The notes: generated by a model from the sequence alone, not told the origin. A stretch of DNA of 64,000 nt from Pseudomonadota bacterium (GCA_021847345.1 JAJZTW010000014.1:1-64000); one strand, 5' to 3'; positions 7,739 to 18,274 are shown, numbered from the stretch's first letter. Numbers and translations are program-made.

Positions 7739-9052
7739 TCAGCGTCTGGGCTGCTCGCAGGCGAGTTGTCCGTCCATGTCCAGACGCAGCTGCGCCGAAG
7801 GGCATTGACCGAACCAGAACTTGCTGGTCAGCCACTCCTGCTTGCGCCGGGTGGCCGGGTTGAAGTGGCACTGCGCCTGCGCGGTCTTCCTGGCGAGGTC
7901 ATACGAATGCAGGCTGCAATACTGCAGGAACTGCCCGTAGGGGCGGCCGTCGCTCGGCGCCAGGTACTCGTTAAACTCCAGGAGCCCGTCGCGGTTGACG
8001 ATGTCGGAATCCGGGGCTCCCAGACTCAGGTCAAGCTCGGTAGGCAGCGTCGAGGCGCCGTTCGCCCTGCCGCATTCGGCGCTCAGGATATGTCTACCGG
8101 CCTTGTCCTGGGTCACGACCATGTTCGTGCAACTCCTTTGCGCGCTGTTGACGTTCTCGATGGTCAGCACCAGCAGCGCGTCCCGGGTGCCCGGCAGATT
8201 GGTGATGTGCGGGTCGCTGTTGGCGACCCGCACCAGCGAGTACTGGATTCCGTCCCGGATCACGCTATTCAACATATCGCTCTTGTACTCGTTGTCGGGG
8301 GCGTTCGCCTCGAGCGCTGCATAGGCATAGGTGCTGTTGAACAGCGGGAAATTGAGCCCGGACACGGAAAGAGCGTTGTCCGTGATCAGCGCCAGCGCAA
8401 CCCCGGCGATCGGTACCACGGCGAATGGCGGGGCCGCCGCCCCGGTCGCCGTTACGCCGAGCAACCCGACCCACCCTACCAACATGGATGAGATCAGGGG
8501 GAGTGCGATGAAGGACGATGCCCAGGAATCCGACCAGGTGGAGCCGTAATGCACCTTCAGTTCGATTGGCACATCCTGGCCCGCCCTGTTGCGGGCGATG
8601 ATCTTGTACCTTGCCCTGGCATGGTTGTCGACCCGGAACACTCCCCCCGACAGGGTGCGCCCGATCTGCCTGAGCCCGTATTCGAAATGGAAGGAATTTT
8701 CCTGCGGAAAATTCGCGAAGGCCATGCCGATCCCTGCAAGTTTGGGGTTGGAGTGCGCGTAGGCACTTCCCGGATCGGCTTGCACGGGCGCGTAACCCGC
8801 CGGGATCGTGCCCGGCACGATGGCCTTCCTGAATCCTTTCGCGTCGTATGGGTCCGTGAAATCGGGCTCGATGCGGATCGGGAAACGCGTCCGGTTGACG
8901 ATCGCGATGTACAGGTTGTCACCGCCCACCGCGTTGGTGTCGTTCATCAGCTTTCCGCCAATGACTCCGAAATACGAATCCTGCGCCCATGCAAGATGGG
9001 TGACGCAAGCCATGCACAGCAGGGCCAGGGTTTTTTTCAGAGGGGTTTTCAT
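7739..9052 (-). CDS. Secreted protein of unknown function, 437 aa
   Basis: Not recognised. The start at 9052 (MKTPLKKTLALL) is preceded by GGAGAG and opens a clear Sec signal peptide, with likely cleavage after LAWA before QDSYFG. The frame is open 19 codons further upstream but without a signal peptide at the N terminus. The mature part begins with a segment rich in aromatic and beta-prone residues (LYIAIVNRTRFPIRIEP, NSFHFEYGLRQIG). A hydrophobic Gly/Ala stretch follows near residues 175-220 (LVGWVGLLGVTATGAAAPP) and could be a membrane hairpin. Cysteines cluster in the last third (RSCTNMV, SAECGR, QYCSLHS, QAQCHF, GQCPS, LACEQ), suggesting disulfides. Neighbours on both sides are unrelated, so it is probably monocistronic. 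Confidence 0.75.
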   Translation of the reverse strand: MKTPLKKTLALLCMACVTHLAWAQDSYFGVIGGKLMNDTNAVGGDNLYIAIVNRTRFPIRIEPDFTDPYDAKGFRKAIVPGTIPAGYAPVQADPGSAYAHSNPKLAGIGMAFANFPQENSFHFEYGLRQIGRTLSGGVFRVDNHARARYKIIARNRAGQDVPIELKVHYGSTWSDSWASSFIALPLISSMLVGWVGLLGVTATGAAAPPFAVVPIAGVALALITDNALSVSGLNFPLFNSTYAYAALEANAPDNEYKSDMLNSVIRDGIQYSLVRVANSDPHITNLPGTRDALLVLTIENVNSAQRSCTNMVVTQDKAGRHILSAECGRANGASTLPTELDLSLGAPDSDIVNRDGLLEFNEYLAPSDGRPYGQFLQYCSLHSYDLARKTAQAQCHFNPATRRKQEWLTSKFWFGQCPSAQLRLDMDGQLACEQPRR

Positions 9053-9202
9053 GGGAGTCTCTCCAGCGTCACGGCCTACGACGGCCACGTCGTGGCCTGG
9101 CATTGGCACCGCTTGGATCCTGCTGGCGGTGTCTGGACTCCCTGAATGAAATCAATCGTATCGGCTGTGACGCGAAAAGAATCCCAATATCGAGTGAAGC
9201 CC

Positions 9203-9234
9203 GCGCCAGCCGTCTGTTAACAGGCGGCTGGCGC
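9203..9234 (-). terminator. Hairpin downstream of ald
   Basis: Perfect 10-bp inverted repeat gcgccagccg / cggctggcgc (9203-9212 and 9225-9234) with a 12-nt spacer containing gttaac. It begins 27 bp beyond the ald stop. There is no strong T run on either strand, so termination efficiency is uncertain. The rest of the 9053-9260 gap shows no gene. Confidence 0.5.
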
Positions 9235-9260
9235 GGGGCTGGTGGTCGCCAGCGCCGGAC

Positions 9261-10385
9261 TCACTGCGGCAGGCTCAGGGCCTGCGACGCCGTGATGTAG
9301 GGCAGCTCCAGCGCCTGGGCCACCGCGGCATAGGTGACCTGCCCCCGGTGCACGTTCAAGCCGGCCAGCAGGTGGGGGTCCTCGGCGCAGGCGCGGCGCC
9401 AGCCCTTGTCCGCCAGGGTCAGCACGAAGGGCAGCGTGGCGTTGTTGAGCGCGTAGGTCGACGAGCGGGCCACCGCCCCGGGCATGTTGGCCACGCAGTA
9501 ATGCACCACCCCGGATTCGATGTAGGTGGGCTCGTCGTGGGTCGTGGGGCGCGAGGTCTCGAAACACCCTCCCTGGTCGATGGCCACGTCGACCACCACC
9601 GCGCCGCCGCGCATGCGCGGCAGCATGTCGTGGTGGATCAGCTTCGGCGCGGCGGCTCCCGGCACCAGCACCGCGCCGATCACCAGATCCGCCTGCACCA
9701 CCGCCGTCTCCAGGCTGTGCAGCGTCGCGTACAGCGTGTTCACTCGCCCCTGGAACAATTCATCGAGTTCGCGAAGGCGCTGCAGCGATTTGTCCAGCAC
9801 GGTCACGCGCGCGCCCAGGCCCACGGCCATGCGCGCGGCGTGCATGCCCACGGTGCCGCCGCCGATGACCAGCACGTCGCCCGGCGCCACGCCGGGCACG
9901 CCGCCCAGCAGAACCCCGCGCCCGCCGCTGGCCTTTTGCAGCGCCACCGCGCCGACCTGGATGGCCATGCGCCCGGCCACCTCGCTCATCGGCGCCAGCA
10001 GCGGCAGATGCCCATGCGAGTCGGTGACCGTCTCGTAGGCGATCGCGGTGCAGCCGCTTTGCATCAGCAGTTCGGTCTGCCGGGGGTCGGGGGCCAGGTG
10101 CAGGTAGGTGAACAGCACCTGCCCGGGACGCAGCAGGCGGCATTCGCCGGGTTGCGGCTCCTTGACCTTGACCACCATGTCGGCCTGCGCGAACACCGTC
10201 TTCGCATCGGCGGCGATGCGCGCGCCGGCAGCCTCGTACGCGGCGTCGTCGGCGCCGATTCCGATTCCGGCCGAGCTTTGCACCAGGACCTCGTGGCCGT
10301 GGTGAACCAGCTCGCGCACGGCCTCGGGCGTGAGGCCCACGCGGTATTCGTGGACCTTGATCTCCTTGGGTACTCCTATCAGCAT
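9261..10385 (-). CDS. ald: Alanine dehydrogenase
   Basis: 374-aa NAD-dependent L-alanine dehydrogenase (L-alanine to pyruvate plus ammonia, reversible). [20 protein letters not shown] is the classical N terminus. VVKVKEPQP carries the substrate lysine and [10 protein letters not shown] the catalytic histidine. [17 protein letters not shown] is the Rossmann NAD site, and [20 protein letters not shown] is a family signature. Length matches the 370-375 aa family. It diverges from a Lrp/AsnC regulator 179 bp away, the arrangement seen for ald/AldR pairs, so alanine-responsive control by that gene is likely. Confidence 0.95.
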   Translation of the reverse strand: MLIGVPKEIKVHEYRVGLTPEAVRELVHHGHEVLVQSSAGIGIGADDAAYEAAGARIAADAKTVFAQADMVVKVKEPQPGECRLLRPGQVLFTYLHLAPDPRQTELLMQSGCTAIAYETVTDSHGHLPLLAPMSEVAGRMAIQVGAVALQKASGGRGVLLGGVPGVAPGDVLVIGGGTVGMHAARMAVGLGARVTVLDKSLQRLRELDELFQGRVNTLYATLHSLETAVVQADLVIGAVLVPGAAAPKLIHHDMLPRMRGGAVVVDVAIDQGGCFETSRPTTHDEPTYIESGVVHYCVANMPGAVARSSTYALNNATLPFVLTLADKGWRRACAEDPHLLAGLNVHRGQVTYAAVAQALELPYITASQALSLPQ

Positions 10386-10564
10386 GATGCGTACTCCTTG
10401 GCAGCCTTGGGTGTCGGAACAAAATCATGTGACAGATTGTCAAGGCTTTGACGTCGCATGGGATTGCAAAATCACATTCAGGAACCGTCCGTTTGTGCAA
10501 TTGATCAACGTTTTGTTCCCTGAGTTCGGCGCAGAATTGTCGGCATGCGAACGGAGGCAATGGA
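10386..10564. promoter_or_regulatory. Divergent ald / Lrp-type regulator promoter region
   Basis: The 179-bp gap is clearly richer in A+T than its surroundings, especially 10465-10520. It includes the self-complementary ttgatcaa (10501-10508) flanked by TTGTGCAA and ACGTTTTGT. This is the kind of AT-rich, partly palindromic DNA bound by Lrp-family octamers. No exact operator can be defined by eye. The regulator has a good ribosome site, GGAGG at 10553-10557. Confidence 0.5.
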
Positions 10565-11026
10565 ATGAGCGAACTCGACCGTTTTGACCGCAGCATTCTG
10601 TCCCTGCTTCAGGGCAATGCGCGCATGGCCAACACCGAACTGGCCGAACGCGTGGGGCTTTCCCCGTCGGCATGCCTGCGCCGGGTGCAGCGCCTGGAGA
10701 AGGTGGGCATCATCGCCGGGTATGTGGCATTGCTCGATCCCCAGGCGGTAGGCCGCGCGAGCACGGTGTTCATCGAGGTCACGCTGCAGTCGCAGAGCGA
10801 GGAGGCGCTGGCGGCTTTCGAGCAGGCCGCCGCGGCCTGTCCCGACATCCTCGAATGCCAGCTCATGGCAGGGGATTTCGACTACCTGCTGCGCATCGCG
10901 GTACCCAGCCCGCAGGAGTATGAGCGCGTGCACAAGCGCGAGCTTTCGCGCCTGCCGCATGTGCTGCGGATCAAGAGCCTGTTCGCGTTGCGCACCGTGA
11001 TCAAGCGCACCGACTATCCGCTTTGA
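10565..11026 (+). CDS. Lrp/AsnC family transcriptional regulator
   Basis: 153-aa protein. The N-terminal winged HTH opens DRFDRSILSLLQGNARMANTELAERVGLSPSACLRRVQRLE, the canonical Lrp reader head with recognition helix around residues 33-48. A C-terminal RAM (ligand-binding) domain follows, with LMAGDFDYLLRIAVP containing the conserved GxxDY/F core. ATG 10565 has GGAGG 7 bp upstream. Divergence from alanine dehydrogenase suggests it is the alanine-sensing activator of ald (AldR or Lrp role). That function is inferred from context; the family is certain. Confidence 0.93.
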   Translation: MSELDRFDRSILSLLQGNARMANTELAERVGLSPSACLRRVQRLEKVGIIAGYVALLDPQAVGRASTVFIEVTLQSQSEEALAAFEQAAAACPDILECQLMAGDFDYLLRIAVPSPQEYERVHKRELSRLPHVLRIKSLFALRTVIKRTDYPL

Positions 11027-11030
11027 ACCT

Positions 11031-11711
11031 TCAGGCAGGGTCCGGCAGCGGCTGGACCAGTTGCGGCGAGTCGTTGCGCACCTGGCCCACGGCTCGCGTC
11101 ACCGGCCACGCGCGCAGCGTGCCGGCCGGGGGTGCTACGAACAGATCCGTCAGGCGTTGCCGCGGGGCGGCCTCGTCCAGCCACGTGGCCAGCGACGCCG
11201 GCCCGTCGAGCATCACCGGCATGCGCTCGTGCAGCGGTCGCATCCAGGCGCAGGCCTGCATGGTCAGGATGGTGAAACTGTCCAGGATTTCGCCGTCCGG
11301 GCTGCTCCAGTGCTCCCACAGCCCGGCCAGCGCCAGCAGGCCGGCGTCGGCGCGGCTGATGAACCAGGGCTGGCGCGTACCGTCGGGAAGCAGTTTCCAT
11401 TCATAGAACCCGTCGGCCGGGATCACGCAGCGTCGGTGGCGAAAAGCCGCGCGAAACGCCGGTTTGTCGGGCGCCGTCTCGCAGCGCGCGTTGAACAGGC
11501 GCGCTCCGATGTCGGGTCCGCTGGCCCACGAAGGCACCAGCCCCCAGTGCATGCGTTCCAGGCGCCGCCGCCCTCCGCCGACGCGCAGCACCGGCGCGAG
11601 TTGACGCGGGCCGAGGTTGTAGCGTGCCGGCCACGCAAGGTCTCCCGCATCGGCGCCGAAACTGGCGGCGATGCGCTCCGGCGTGCTGTAGAGGGCGAAG
11701 CGGCCACACAT
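11031..11711 (-). CDS. SOS response-associated peptidase (YedK/HMCES, SRAP family)
   Basis: 226-aa SRAP protein. It forms a thiazolidine DNA-protein cross-link with abasic sites in single-stranded DNA through Cys2, protecting forks. Key residues are visible: MCGRFALYS with Cys2, FNARCET (Asn), ADGFYEWK (Glu) and HERMPVML (His). It lies head to head with imuA around a LexA box centred about 107 bp upstream of its start, which fits SOS induction. The stop is only 5 bp from the stop of the convergent Lrp gene. Confidence 0.93.
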   Translation of the reverse strand: MCGRFALYSTPERIAASFGADAGDLAWPARYNLGPRQLAPVLRVGGGRRRLERMHWGLVPSWASGPDIGARLFNARCETAPDKPAFRAAFRHRRCVIPADGFYEWKLLPDGTRQPWFISRADAGLLALAGLWEHWSSPDGEILDSFTILTMQACAWMRPLHERMPVMLDGPASLATWLDEAAPRQRLTDLFVAPPAGTLRAWPVTRAVGQVRNDSPQLVQPLPDPA

Positions 11712-11812
11712 GGTGCGTCAAGCATAAGGGGCGCCGAGAAGGCGTGGGGCGCCAACAAGGCGCGCGACGTGCGCCGGACGGTCGGGCATGCGTGTCCGGT
11801 GCTCTCATGGTA

Positions 11813-11828
11813 CTGTATTTTCATACAG
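11813..11828. promoter_or_regulatory. LexA box (SOS operator)
   Basis: CTGTATTTTCATACAG is a complete CTGT-N8-ACAG site matching the E. coli/betaproteobacterial LexA consensus, with AT-rich interior. It is 50 bp upstream of the imuA ATG chosen here and about 100 bp upstream of the divergent SRAP gene, so it can repress one or both. Its presence also rules out the longer imuA frame beginning at 11788, because the operator would then be coding. Confidence 0.9.
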
Positions 11829-11877
11829 TTTTTGGGTAGGCTTCGCTTCCCACCCGATGCGAAGTCCGCCGATCGCC

Positions 11878-12627
11878 ATGTCCTCCACAACCGCTGCCCG
11901 TCTGCCCCTGCCCGAGCCGCTGGCCACCCGCGTGTGGCGCGGCAGCGACCTCGGCCATGTCGACGTCCCCGTGCAGCGCAGTGGCTGGGCGCAGCTCGAC
12001 GCCGAGCTGCCCGGCGGTGGCTGGCCTTGCGGCAGCCTGACCGAGATCCTGGTTCCCCGCATGCCGTTGCTGGAGTGGCGCCTGCTCGGGCCGGCGCTGG
12101 GGCAGGCCCTGCGCGGCGGCGCGTCGCTGGTGCTCGTGGGGCCGCCCGCCGTGCCGTACCTGCCCGGCTTGCAATGCCAGGGCATCGCGCCCGATCGGCT
12201 GGTGTGGGTGCGCAGCCGCGAGGTCACGCAAAGCCTGTGGTCCGCCGAGCAGGTGTTGCGCGCCGGCAGCGCGGCCGCGCTGCTGGTGTGGCTGCCCACG
12301 TGTCGCGCCGAGGCCCTGCGGCGACTGCATGCGCACGCGCAAGGCGGGCGCGGCCTGCTGTTCGCCGTGCGTCCCGAGCAGTCGCGCAGCGAGTCCTCGG
12401 CCGCTCCGCTGCGCGTGCACGCGCAGCCCGGCTCGCCGTGGGAATTGCGAGTGCGCCTGCTCAAGCGCCGCGGCCCGGCACATGAGGGCGAATTGCGCCT
12501 GGCGTCCATCCCGGGCGGATTGCAGGCGGCCCTTCCCGTCGCGCCCGCGCAGGGTGCTGTTGCGTTGCGTTCGCCAGGAGAGCCTCGGCATGCTGTGGGT
12601 CGCACTGCTCGGTTGCACGTGGCCTGA
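11878..12627 (+). CDS. imuA: Translesion synthesis accessory protein ImuA
   Basis: 249-aa RecA-like/SulA-like accessory protein of the damage-inducible mutagenesis cassette. DAELPGGGWPCGSLTEIL and EWRLLGPALGQALRGGASLVLVGPPAVPYLPGL are typical of proteobacterial ImuA, and the C-terminal part WELRVRLLKRRGPAHEGEL is also conserved. ImuA works with ImuB and DnaE2 at stalled forks. I place the start at ATG 11878 (MSSTTAARLPLPEPL), with ATG 11857 as the alternative; neither has a strong ribosome site. It overlaps imuB by 38 bp. Expression is expected to be LexA-controlled. Confidence 0.88.
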   Translation: MSSTTAARLPLPEPLATRVWRGSDLGHVDVPVQRSGWAQLDAELPGGGWPCGSLTEILVPRMPLLEWRLLGPALGQALRGGASLVLVGPPAVPYLPGLQCQGIAPDRLVWVRSREVTQSLWSAEQVLRAGSAAALLVWLPTCRAEALRRLHAHAQGGRGLLFAVRPEQSRSESSAAPLRVHAQPGSPWELRVRLLKRRGPAHEGELRLASIPGGLQAALPVAPAQGAVALRSPGEPRHAVGRTARLHVA

Positions 12628-13933
12628 GGCAGCTTCGCCCGACGAGGCGCGGGCAGCCGCGCAGGTGGCACGGGCGCTGGCCGTATGGGGCTTGCAGTTC
12701 ACGCCGCGCGTGGCGCTGCTGGAACGAGCGGTGCTGCTCGAGCTCGAACACAGCCTGCGCCTGTTCGGCGGGCTGGCCGCGCTGCGCCGGCGCGTGCGTG
12801 CGCAGGCGGCCGAGCTCGGTGCCCGCGCGCAGGCCTGGGCCGCCACCGGGCAGGGGGCGCTGGCTCTGGCGCGCGCCGGGCGCACTTCGGGGCCGCCGCG
12901 CGAACTGGCGAGCTCGCTCGACGCCCTTCCGCTGCAATGCCTGGACGCGGTGGCCGAGCACGCGCAACTGCTGCAGCGCCTGGGCTGCCGCAGCCTGGGC
13001 GACGTGCGACGCCTGCCGCGTGCCGGGCTGGCCGGGCGCTGCGGCGCGCGCCTGCTGCTGCAGCTCGACCAGGCCTATGGCGATGCCGTCGAGCACCCGG
13101 CCTGGTTCGCGCTCCCCGAGCGCTTCGTGGCACGCCTGGAACTGCCGGCACGCGTGGACGATGCCGCGGCGCTGTTGTTCGGAGCCCGGCGCCTGCTGCT
13201 GCAGCTCGAGGGCTGGCTCGGCGCGCGCCAGGCCGGAGCCACCGCCTTGTCGCTGCGCTGGCGCGGCGACAGCCCGGCGGCGCGCCCCGATGGCGGACAA
13301 CTCGAACTGCGCAGCGCGCTGCCGTTGCGCAGCGCCGAGCAGCTCGCGCGTCTGCTCGGCGAGCATCTCGCGCATGTGCGCCTGGTCGCGCCGGCGCTCG
13401 AGCTGGAGCTCGAATTGCTGCATATGCAGCAACTGGTGCCAGGCAGCGCCAGCCTGCTCGCCGGGGCCTTGCCGGCGCAAGCCGGGGATGACGCGCAGGC
13501 GCGGCGCGAATGGATGCTGGCGCTGCAGCGCGTGGCCGCCCGCCTGGGAGCGCAGCAGGTGCTGCAGGGCAGCGTGCTTGCCGAGCACCGGCCCGAAGGG
13601 GCGCAGGCCTGGCGAGCCTTCGGCGAGCCGGCGGCGGGCGGCGCGCCGGTGCCGCCGGGGGTCATGGGCGCACGTCCGGCCTTCCTGCTGGACCCGCCGC
13701 AGCCGCTGGCCTGCCGCGACGGGCGCCCGCTGTGGCATGGCGAGTTGCAACTCCTGCTGGGGCCGCAGCGCATCGAGGCGGGCTGGTGGCAGAGCGACGG
13801 TGCCGGCGGCACGCACCACGTGGCACGCGATTACTGGGTGGCCGCGCATGCGCACGGCGGCCTGCTGTGGGTATTTCGCAGCCGCGCCCGCGGGCAGCGT
13901 CCCGCGTGGTTCCTGCATGGCGTGTTCGCCTGA
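12590..13933 (+). CDS. imuB: Y-family polymerase-like protein ImuB
   Basis: 447-aa Y-family-like protein that recruits DnaE2 to the beta clamp. The start at ATG 12590 (MLWVALLGCTWPEA) has AGGAG at 12576-12580 and gives a normal ImuB N terminus; the frame open from 12329 overlaps most of imuA and is not used. Active-site acidic residues of true Y polymerases (the DMDAFFA motif) are missing at the N terminus, as known for ImuB, so it should be non-catalytic. Palm and helix-hairpin-helix regions (LQRLGCRSLGDVRRLPRAGL) are recognisable. ARDYWVAAHAHGGLLWVFR is the conserved C-terminal ImuB block. Confidence 0.92.
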   Translation: MLWVALLGCTWPEAASPDEARAAAQVARALAVWGLQFTPRVALLERAVLLELEHSLRLFGGLAALRRRVRAQAAELGARAQAWAATGQGALALARAGRTSGPPRELASSLDALPLQCLDAVAEHAQLLQRLGCRSLGDVRRLPRAGLAGRCGARLLLQLDQAYGDAVEHPAWFALPERFVARLELPARVDDAAALLFGARRLLLQLEGWLGARQAGATALSLRWRGDSPAARPDGGQLELRSALPLRSAEQLARLLGEHLAHVRLVAPALELELELLHMQQLVPGSASLLAGALPAQAGDDAQARREWMLALQRVAARLGAQQVLQGSVLAEHRPEGAQAWRAFGEPAAGGAPVPPGVMGARPAFLLDPPQPLACRDGRPLWHGELQLLLGPQRIEAGWWQSDGAGGTHHVARDYWVAAHAHGGLLWVFRSRARGQRPAWFLHGVFA

Positions 13934-13966
13934 CGGCGCCCGTCCTTTTCGTCCGGCCTCCACACG

Positions 13967-16900
13967 ATGCCCACGATGCCCGCTCCCGGACCCGGACCCG
14001 GTCTCGCCGACCCGAGCGCCGCGATCGCGCATGCGGCGTTGCGCTGCATGTCGAATTTCAGCTTTCTGCGCGGCGCCAGCCACCCGGAGGAACTGGTGCG
14101 GCGAGCCGGCGAGCTGGGCTACCAGGCGCTGGCTCTGTGCGACGAATGTTCGCTGGCCGGCGTGGTGCGAGCGCACGTCGCGGCAGGTGAAATCGGCCTG
14201 CACCTGGTGGTGGGAAGCCAGTTCCGTCTGCAGCTCGATGCCGCGCACGACGCGGTGCTGGTGCTGCTGGCACGGCACCGGGCCGACTACTCCGCGCTGT
14301 GCCGTTTCATCACCGCGCTGCGCCGCGCATCTCCCAAAGGCAGCTACCGGCTGGACCTGCAAGGCCTGCGGCTGCTCGACGACAGCGCCTGCCTGGGAGT
14401 GCTGTGCCTGCCGCGCCGGGCCGGCGACGAGCAGCTGCGGGCCTGGACCGACCTGCTGCGCAGGCACTTCGGCGACAGGCTCTGGCTGGGTGTGGAGCTG
14501 CATCGCGAGCTCGACGACGCGCGCTGGCTGCAGCGCCTGCGCGAGCTGTCGCGCGACGGCGGCGCAGGCCTGGTCGCCTGTCCCGACGTGCAGATGCACG
14601 TGGCTTCGCGCCAGCCGCTGCACGACACGCTGTGCGCGATTCGCCTGCGGCGCCCGCTGGCGCAATGCGGCCTGGAGTTGCAGTCCAATGCCGAGCGCTG
14701 CCTGCAGGACCTTCCACGGTTGCAGCGGCGCTACGAGCCCGAGCTGCTCGACGCGGCGGCGCGCCTGGCGCGCGAGTGCACGTTCTCGCTCGACGAACTG
14801 CGCTACAACTATCCGCGCGAGGTGGTACCGGCGGGCATGGATGCCGACGCCTACCTGCGCCGGCGGGTGTACGAGGGCGCGCAGCGGCGCTGGAGCGGCG
14901 GCGCCGACGCGGCGATGCGCCGGCTCATCGAGCATGAGCTGGCGCTGATCGCCGAGCTCGGCTATGCGCATTACTTCCTGACCGTCGACGACATCGTCGG
15001 CTTCGCCCGCTCGCGCGGCATCCTGTGCCAGGGGCGCGGCTCGGCGGCCAACAGCGTGGTGTGCTGGTGCCTGGGGGTGACCGAGGTCGACCCCGCGCGC
15101 ATGCAGGTGCTGTTCGAGCGTTTCATCAGCCGCGAGCGCAACGAGCCCCCGGACATCGACATCGACTTCGAGCACGAGCGCCGCGAGGAGGTGATCCAGT
15201 ACCTGTACGCCAAGTACGGACGCGAGCGCGCTGCGCTGACCGCCAGCGTGATCAGCTACCGCCCGCGCAGCGCCATCCGCGATGTCGGCAAGGCGCTGGG
15301 ACACGCTCCCGAAGGGGTCGAGCGCCTGGCGCGCAACGTGCATTGGTGGGACGGCCGCGGCATCGCCGCCGAGCGCCTGCGCGAAGCCGGCCTCGACCCG
15401 CAGGAGCTTTCGGTGCGCCAGTGGATGGCCCTGGTACGCCAGCTGCTGGGGTTCCCGCGCCACCTGTCGCAGCACACCGGCGGCTTCGTGCTCACCGGCG
15501 ACGCGCTGCACGACCTGGTGCCGATCGAGAACGCGGCGATGCCCGGACGCACCGTGATCGAATGGGACAAGGACGACCTCGACGCGATGGGCATGCTCAA
15601 GGTCGACGTGCTCGCGCTGGGCATGCTGACGGCGATCCGCAAGTCCCTGGAACTGATCGGGCACACGCGCAGCGAGCCGTTCGCGATGCAGGACATCCCG
15701 GCCGAGGACGCCCCCACCTACGACATGCTGTGCGCGGCCGATTCGGTCGGGGTGTTCCAGGTCGAGTCGCGCGCGCAGCAGAACATGCTGCCGCGCCTTC
15801 GCCCGCGCTGTTTCTACGACCTGGTGGTGGAGGTGGCCATCGTGCGCCCGGGGCCCATCCAGGGCGGCATGGTGCACCCCTACCTGCGCAGGCGCCAGGG
15901 CCTGGAGCCGGTGCACTATCCCGGCCCGGCGCTGCGCCAGGCGCTCGAGCGCACGCTGGGGGTTCCGGTGTTCCAGGAGCAGGTGATGCAGATCAGCATG
16001 CTGGCCGCCGGGTTCAGCCCCGGCCAGGCCGACGGCTTGCGGCGCGCGATGGCCGCGTGGCGCCGCAAGGGCTCGCTGCAGGTGTGGCGCGAGCGTCTGG
16101 TCGGCGGCATGGTCGAGCGCGGCTACGACCCTGCCTTCGCCGAACAGATCTTTTCCCAGGTGCAGGGCTTCTCCGAGTACGGTTTCCCGGAAAGCCATGC
16201 CGCGTCCTTCGCCCTGCTGGTCTATGCCAGCGCGTGGATCAAATGCCACCATCCGGCCGAGTTCCTGGCCGCCATGCTCAACAGCCAGCCGCTGGGTTTC
16301 TACACACCGTCGCAACTGGTGCAGGATGCGCGGCGCCACGGCGTACGCGTGCTGCCCGTCGACGTGCAATGCAGCGACTGGGATTGCACCTTGCAGGCGG
16401 GCGCGGTGCGCCTGGGGCTGCGACTGGTGCGCGGCCTGCGACGCGAGGCCGCGAAGCGCATCCAGCACGCGCGCGAGCAGGGTGCCTACGGCGATGTCGC
16501 CGACCTGGTGCGCCGCGCCGAGCTCGCCGGCTCCGACATGCGCCTGCTGGCCGGCGCCGATGCGCTGCGCACGCTGGCCGGGCACCGACGCCGGCAGGTC
16601 TGGCAGGCCGCCGCCGTGCATGCGCTGCCCCCGCTGTTGCGGCAGGCCGTGGCCAGCGAGCCGGAACTCGACCTGACTCCTCCGCCCGAAGGCGAGGACG
16701 TGGTGTTCGACCATGCCGCGATGGGCCTGAGCCTGCGCCGGCACCCGCTGGAGCTGCTGCGCCCGCGCCTGCATGCGCGCTGGCTTTCGGCCGCGCAACT
16801 GGGCGCCTTGCCCGACGGCGCGCGCGCCCGCGCCTGCGGCCTGGTCACGCTGCGCCAGCAGCCGGAAACGGCGCGCGGCACGACCTTCGTGTCCCTGGAG

Positions 16901-17101
16901 GACGAGACCGGGGTGGTGCAGGTGATCTGCTGGAAAAGCCTGCGCGAGCGCCAGCGCCAGGTGCTGGTGCACGCGCGCCTGCTGGCGGTGGCCGGGCGCT
17001 GGCAGAGCGACGGCCGCGTGGGCAGCCTGCTGGCCGAGCGGCTGTTCGACCTCACGCCGCTGCTCGGGCGCCTGCGCACCGAGGTGCGCAGTTTTCGTTG
17101 A
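13967..17101 (+). CDS. dnaE2: Error-prone DNA polymerase DnaE2 (ImuC)
   Basis: 1044-aa C-family polymerase, the catalytic subunit of the ImuA-ImuB-DnaE2 mutasome. The N-terminal PHP domain begins LRCMSNFSFLRGASHPEELV, typical of DnaE2. The palm includes GRGSAANSVVCWCLGVTEVD and PPDIDIDFEHERREEVIQYLY with the catalytic aspartates. ECRG-type clamp and tau-binding tails of DnaE1 are absent. A C-terminal OB fold (GLVTLRQQPETARGTTFVSLEDETG) ends the protein. ATG 13967 and ATG 13976 are both possible. It starts 33 bp after imuB on the same strand, so the three genes form one SOS transcript. Confidence 0.95.
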   Translation: MPTMPAPGPGPGLADPSAAIAHAALRCMSNFSFLRGASHPEELVRRAGELGYQALALCDECSLAGVVRAHVAAGEIGLHLVVGSQFRLQLDAAHDAVLVLLARHRADYSALCRFITALRRASPKGSYRLDLQGLRLLDDSACLGVLCLPRRAGDEQLRAWTDLLRRHFGDRLWLGVELHRELDDARWLQRLRELSRDGGAGLVACPDVQMHVASRQPLHDTLCAIRLRRPLAQCGLELQSNAERCLQDLPRLQRRYEPELLDAAARLARECTFSLDELRYNYPREVVPAGMDADAYLRRRVYEGAQRRWSGGADAAMRRLIEHELALIAELGYAHYFLTVDDIVGFARSRGILCQGRGSAANSVVCWCLGVTEVDPARMQVLFERFISRERNEPPDIDIDFEHERREEVIQYLYAKYGRERAALTASVISYRPRSAIRDVGKALGHAPEGVERLARNVHWWDGRGIAAERLREAGLDPQELSVRQWMALVRQLLGFPRHLSQHTGGFVLTGDALHDLVPIENAAMPGRTVIEWDKDDLDAMGMLKVDVLALGMLTAIRKSLELIGHTRSEPFAMQDIPAEDAPTYDMLCAADSVGVFQVESRAQQNMLPRLRPRCFYDLVVEVAIVRPGPIQGGMVHPYLRRRQGLEPVHYPGPALRQALERTLGVPVFQEQVMQISMLAAGFSPGQADGLRRAMAAWRRKGSLQVWRERLVGGMVERGYDPAFAEQIFSQVQGFSEYGFPESHAASFALLVYASAWIKCHHPAEFLAAMLNSQPLGFYTPSQLVQDARRHGVRVLPVDVQCSDWDCTLQAGAVRLGLRLVRGLRREAAKRIQHAREQGAYGDVADLVRRAELAGSDMRLLAGADALRTLAGHRRRQVWQAAAVHALPPLLRQAVASEPELDLTPPPEGEDVVFDHAAMGLSLRRHPLELLRPRLHARWLSAAQLGALPDGARARACGLVTLRQQPETARGTTFVSLEDETGVVQVICWKSLRERQRQVLVHARLLAVAGRWQSDGRVGSLLAERLFDLTPLLGRLRTEVRSFR

Positions 17102-17142
17102 ACGGGATAATGACCTTTTTCGCCCGCATGCCCCTTTCGCCG

Positions 17143-18204
<1,062 letters not shown>

Positions 18205-18274
18205 GCGCCGGGGGCCCGCACGGTCGGGGCGAGGCCGAGGCACAATAGGCCGTATCCCGTATGCGGCATCCGTC

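Noticed and set aside
7739-9052. Possible toxin or aegerolysin-like role for the secreted protein
   Set aside because: Only a vague resemblance of the beta-rich N-terminal part; no diagnostic motif was found.
15025-17142. Upstream extension of the deacetylase frame through dnaE2
   Set aside because: It is the alternate frame of dnaE2 and translates to Arg/Pro/Ala-rich sequence without domains.
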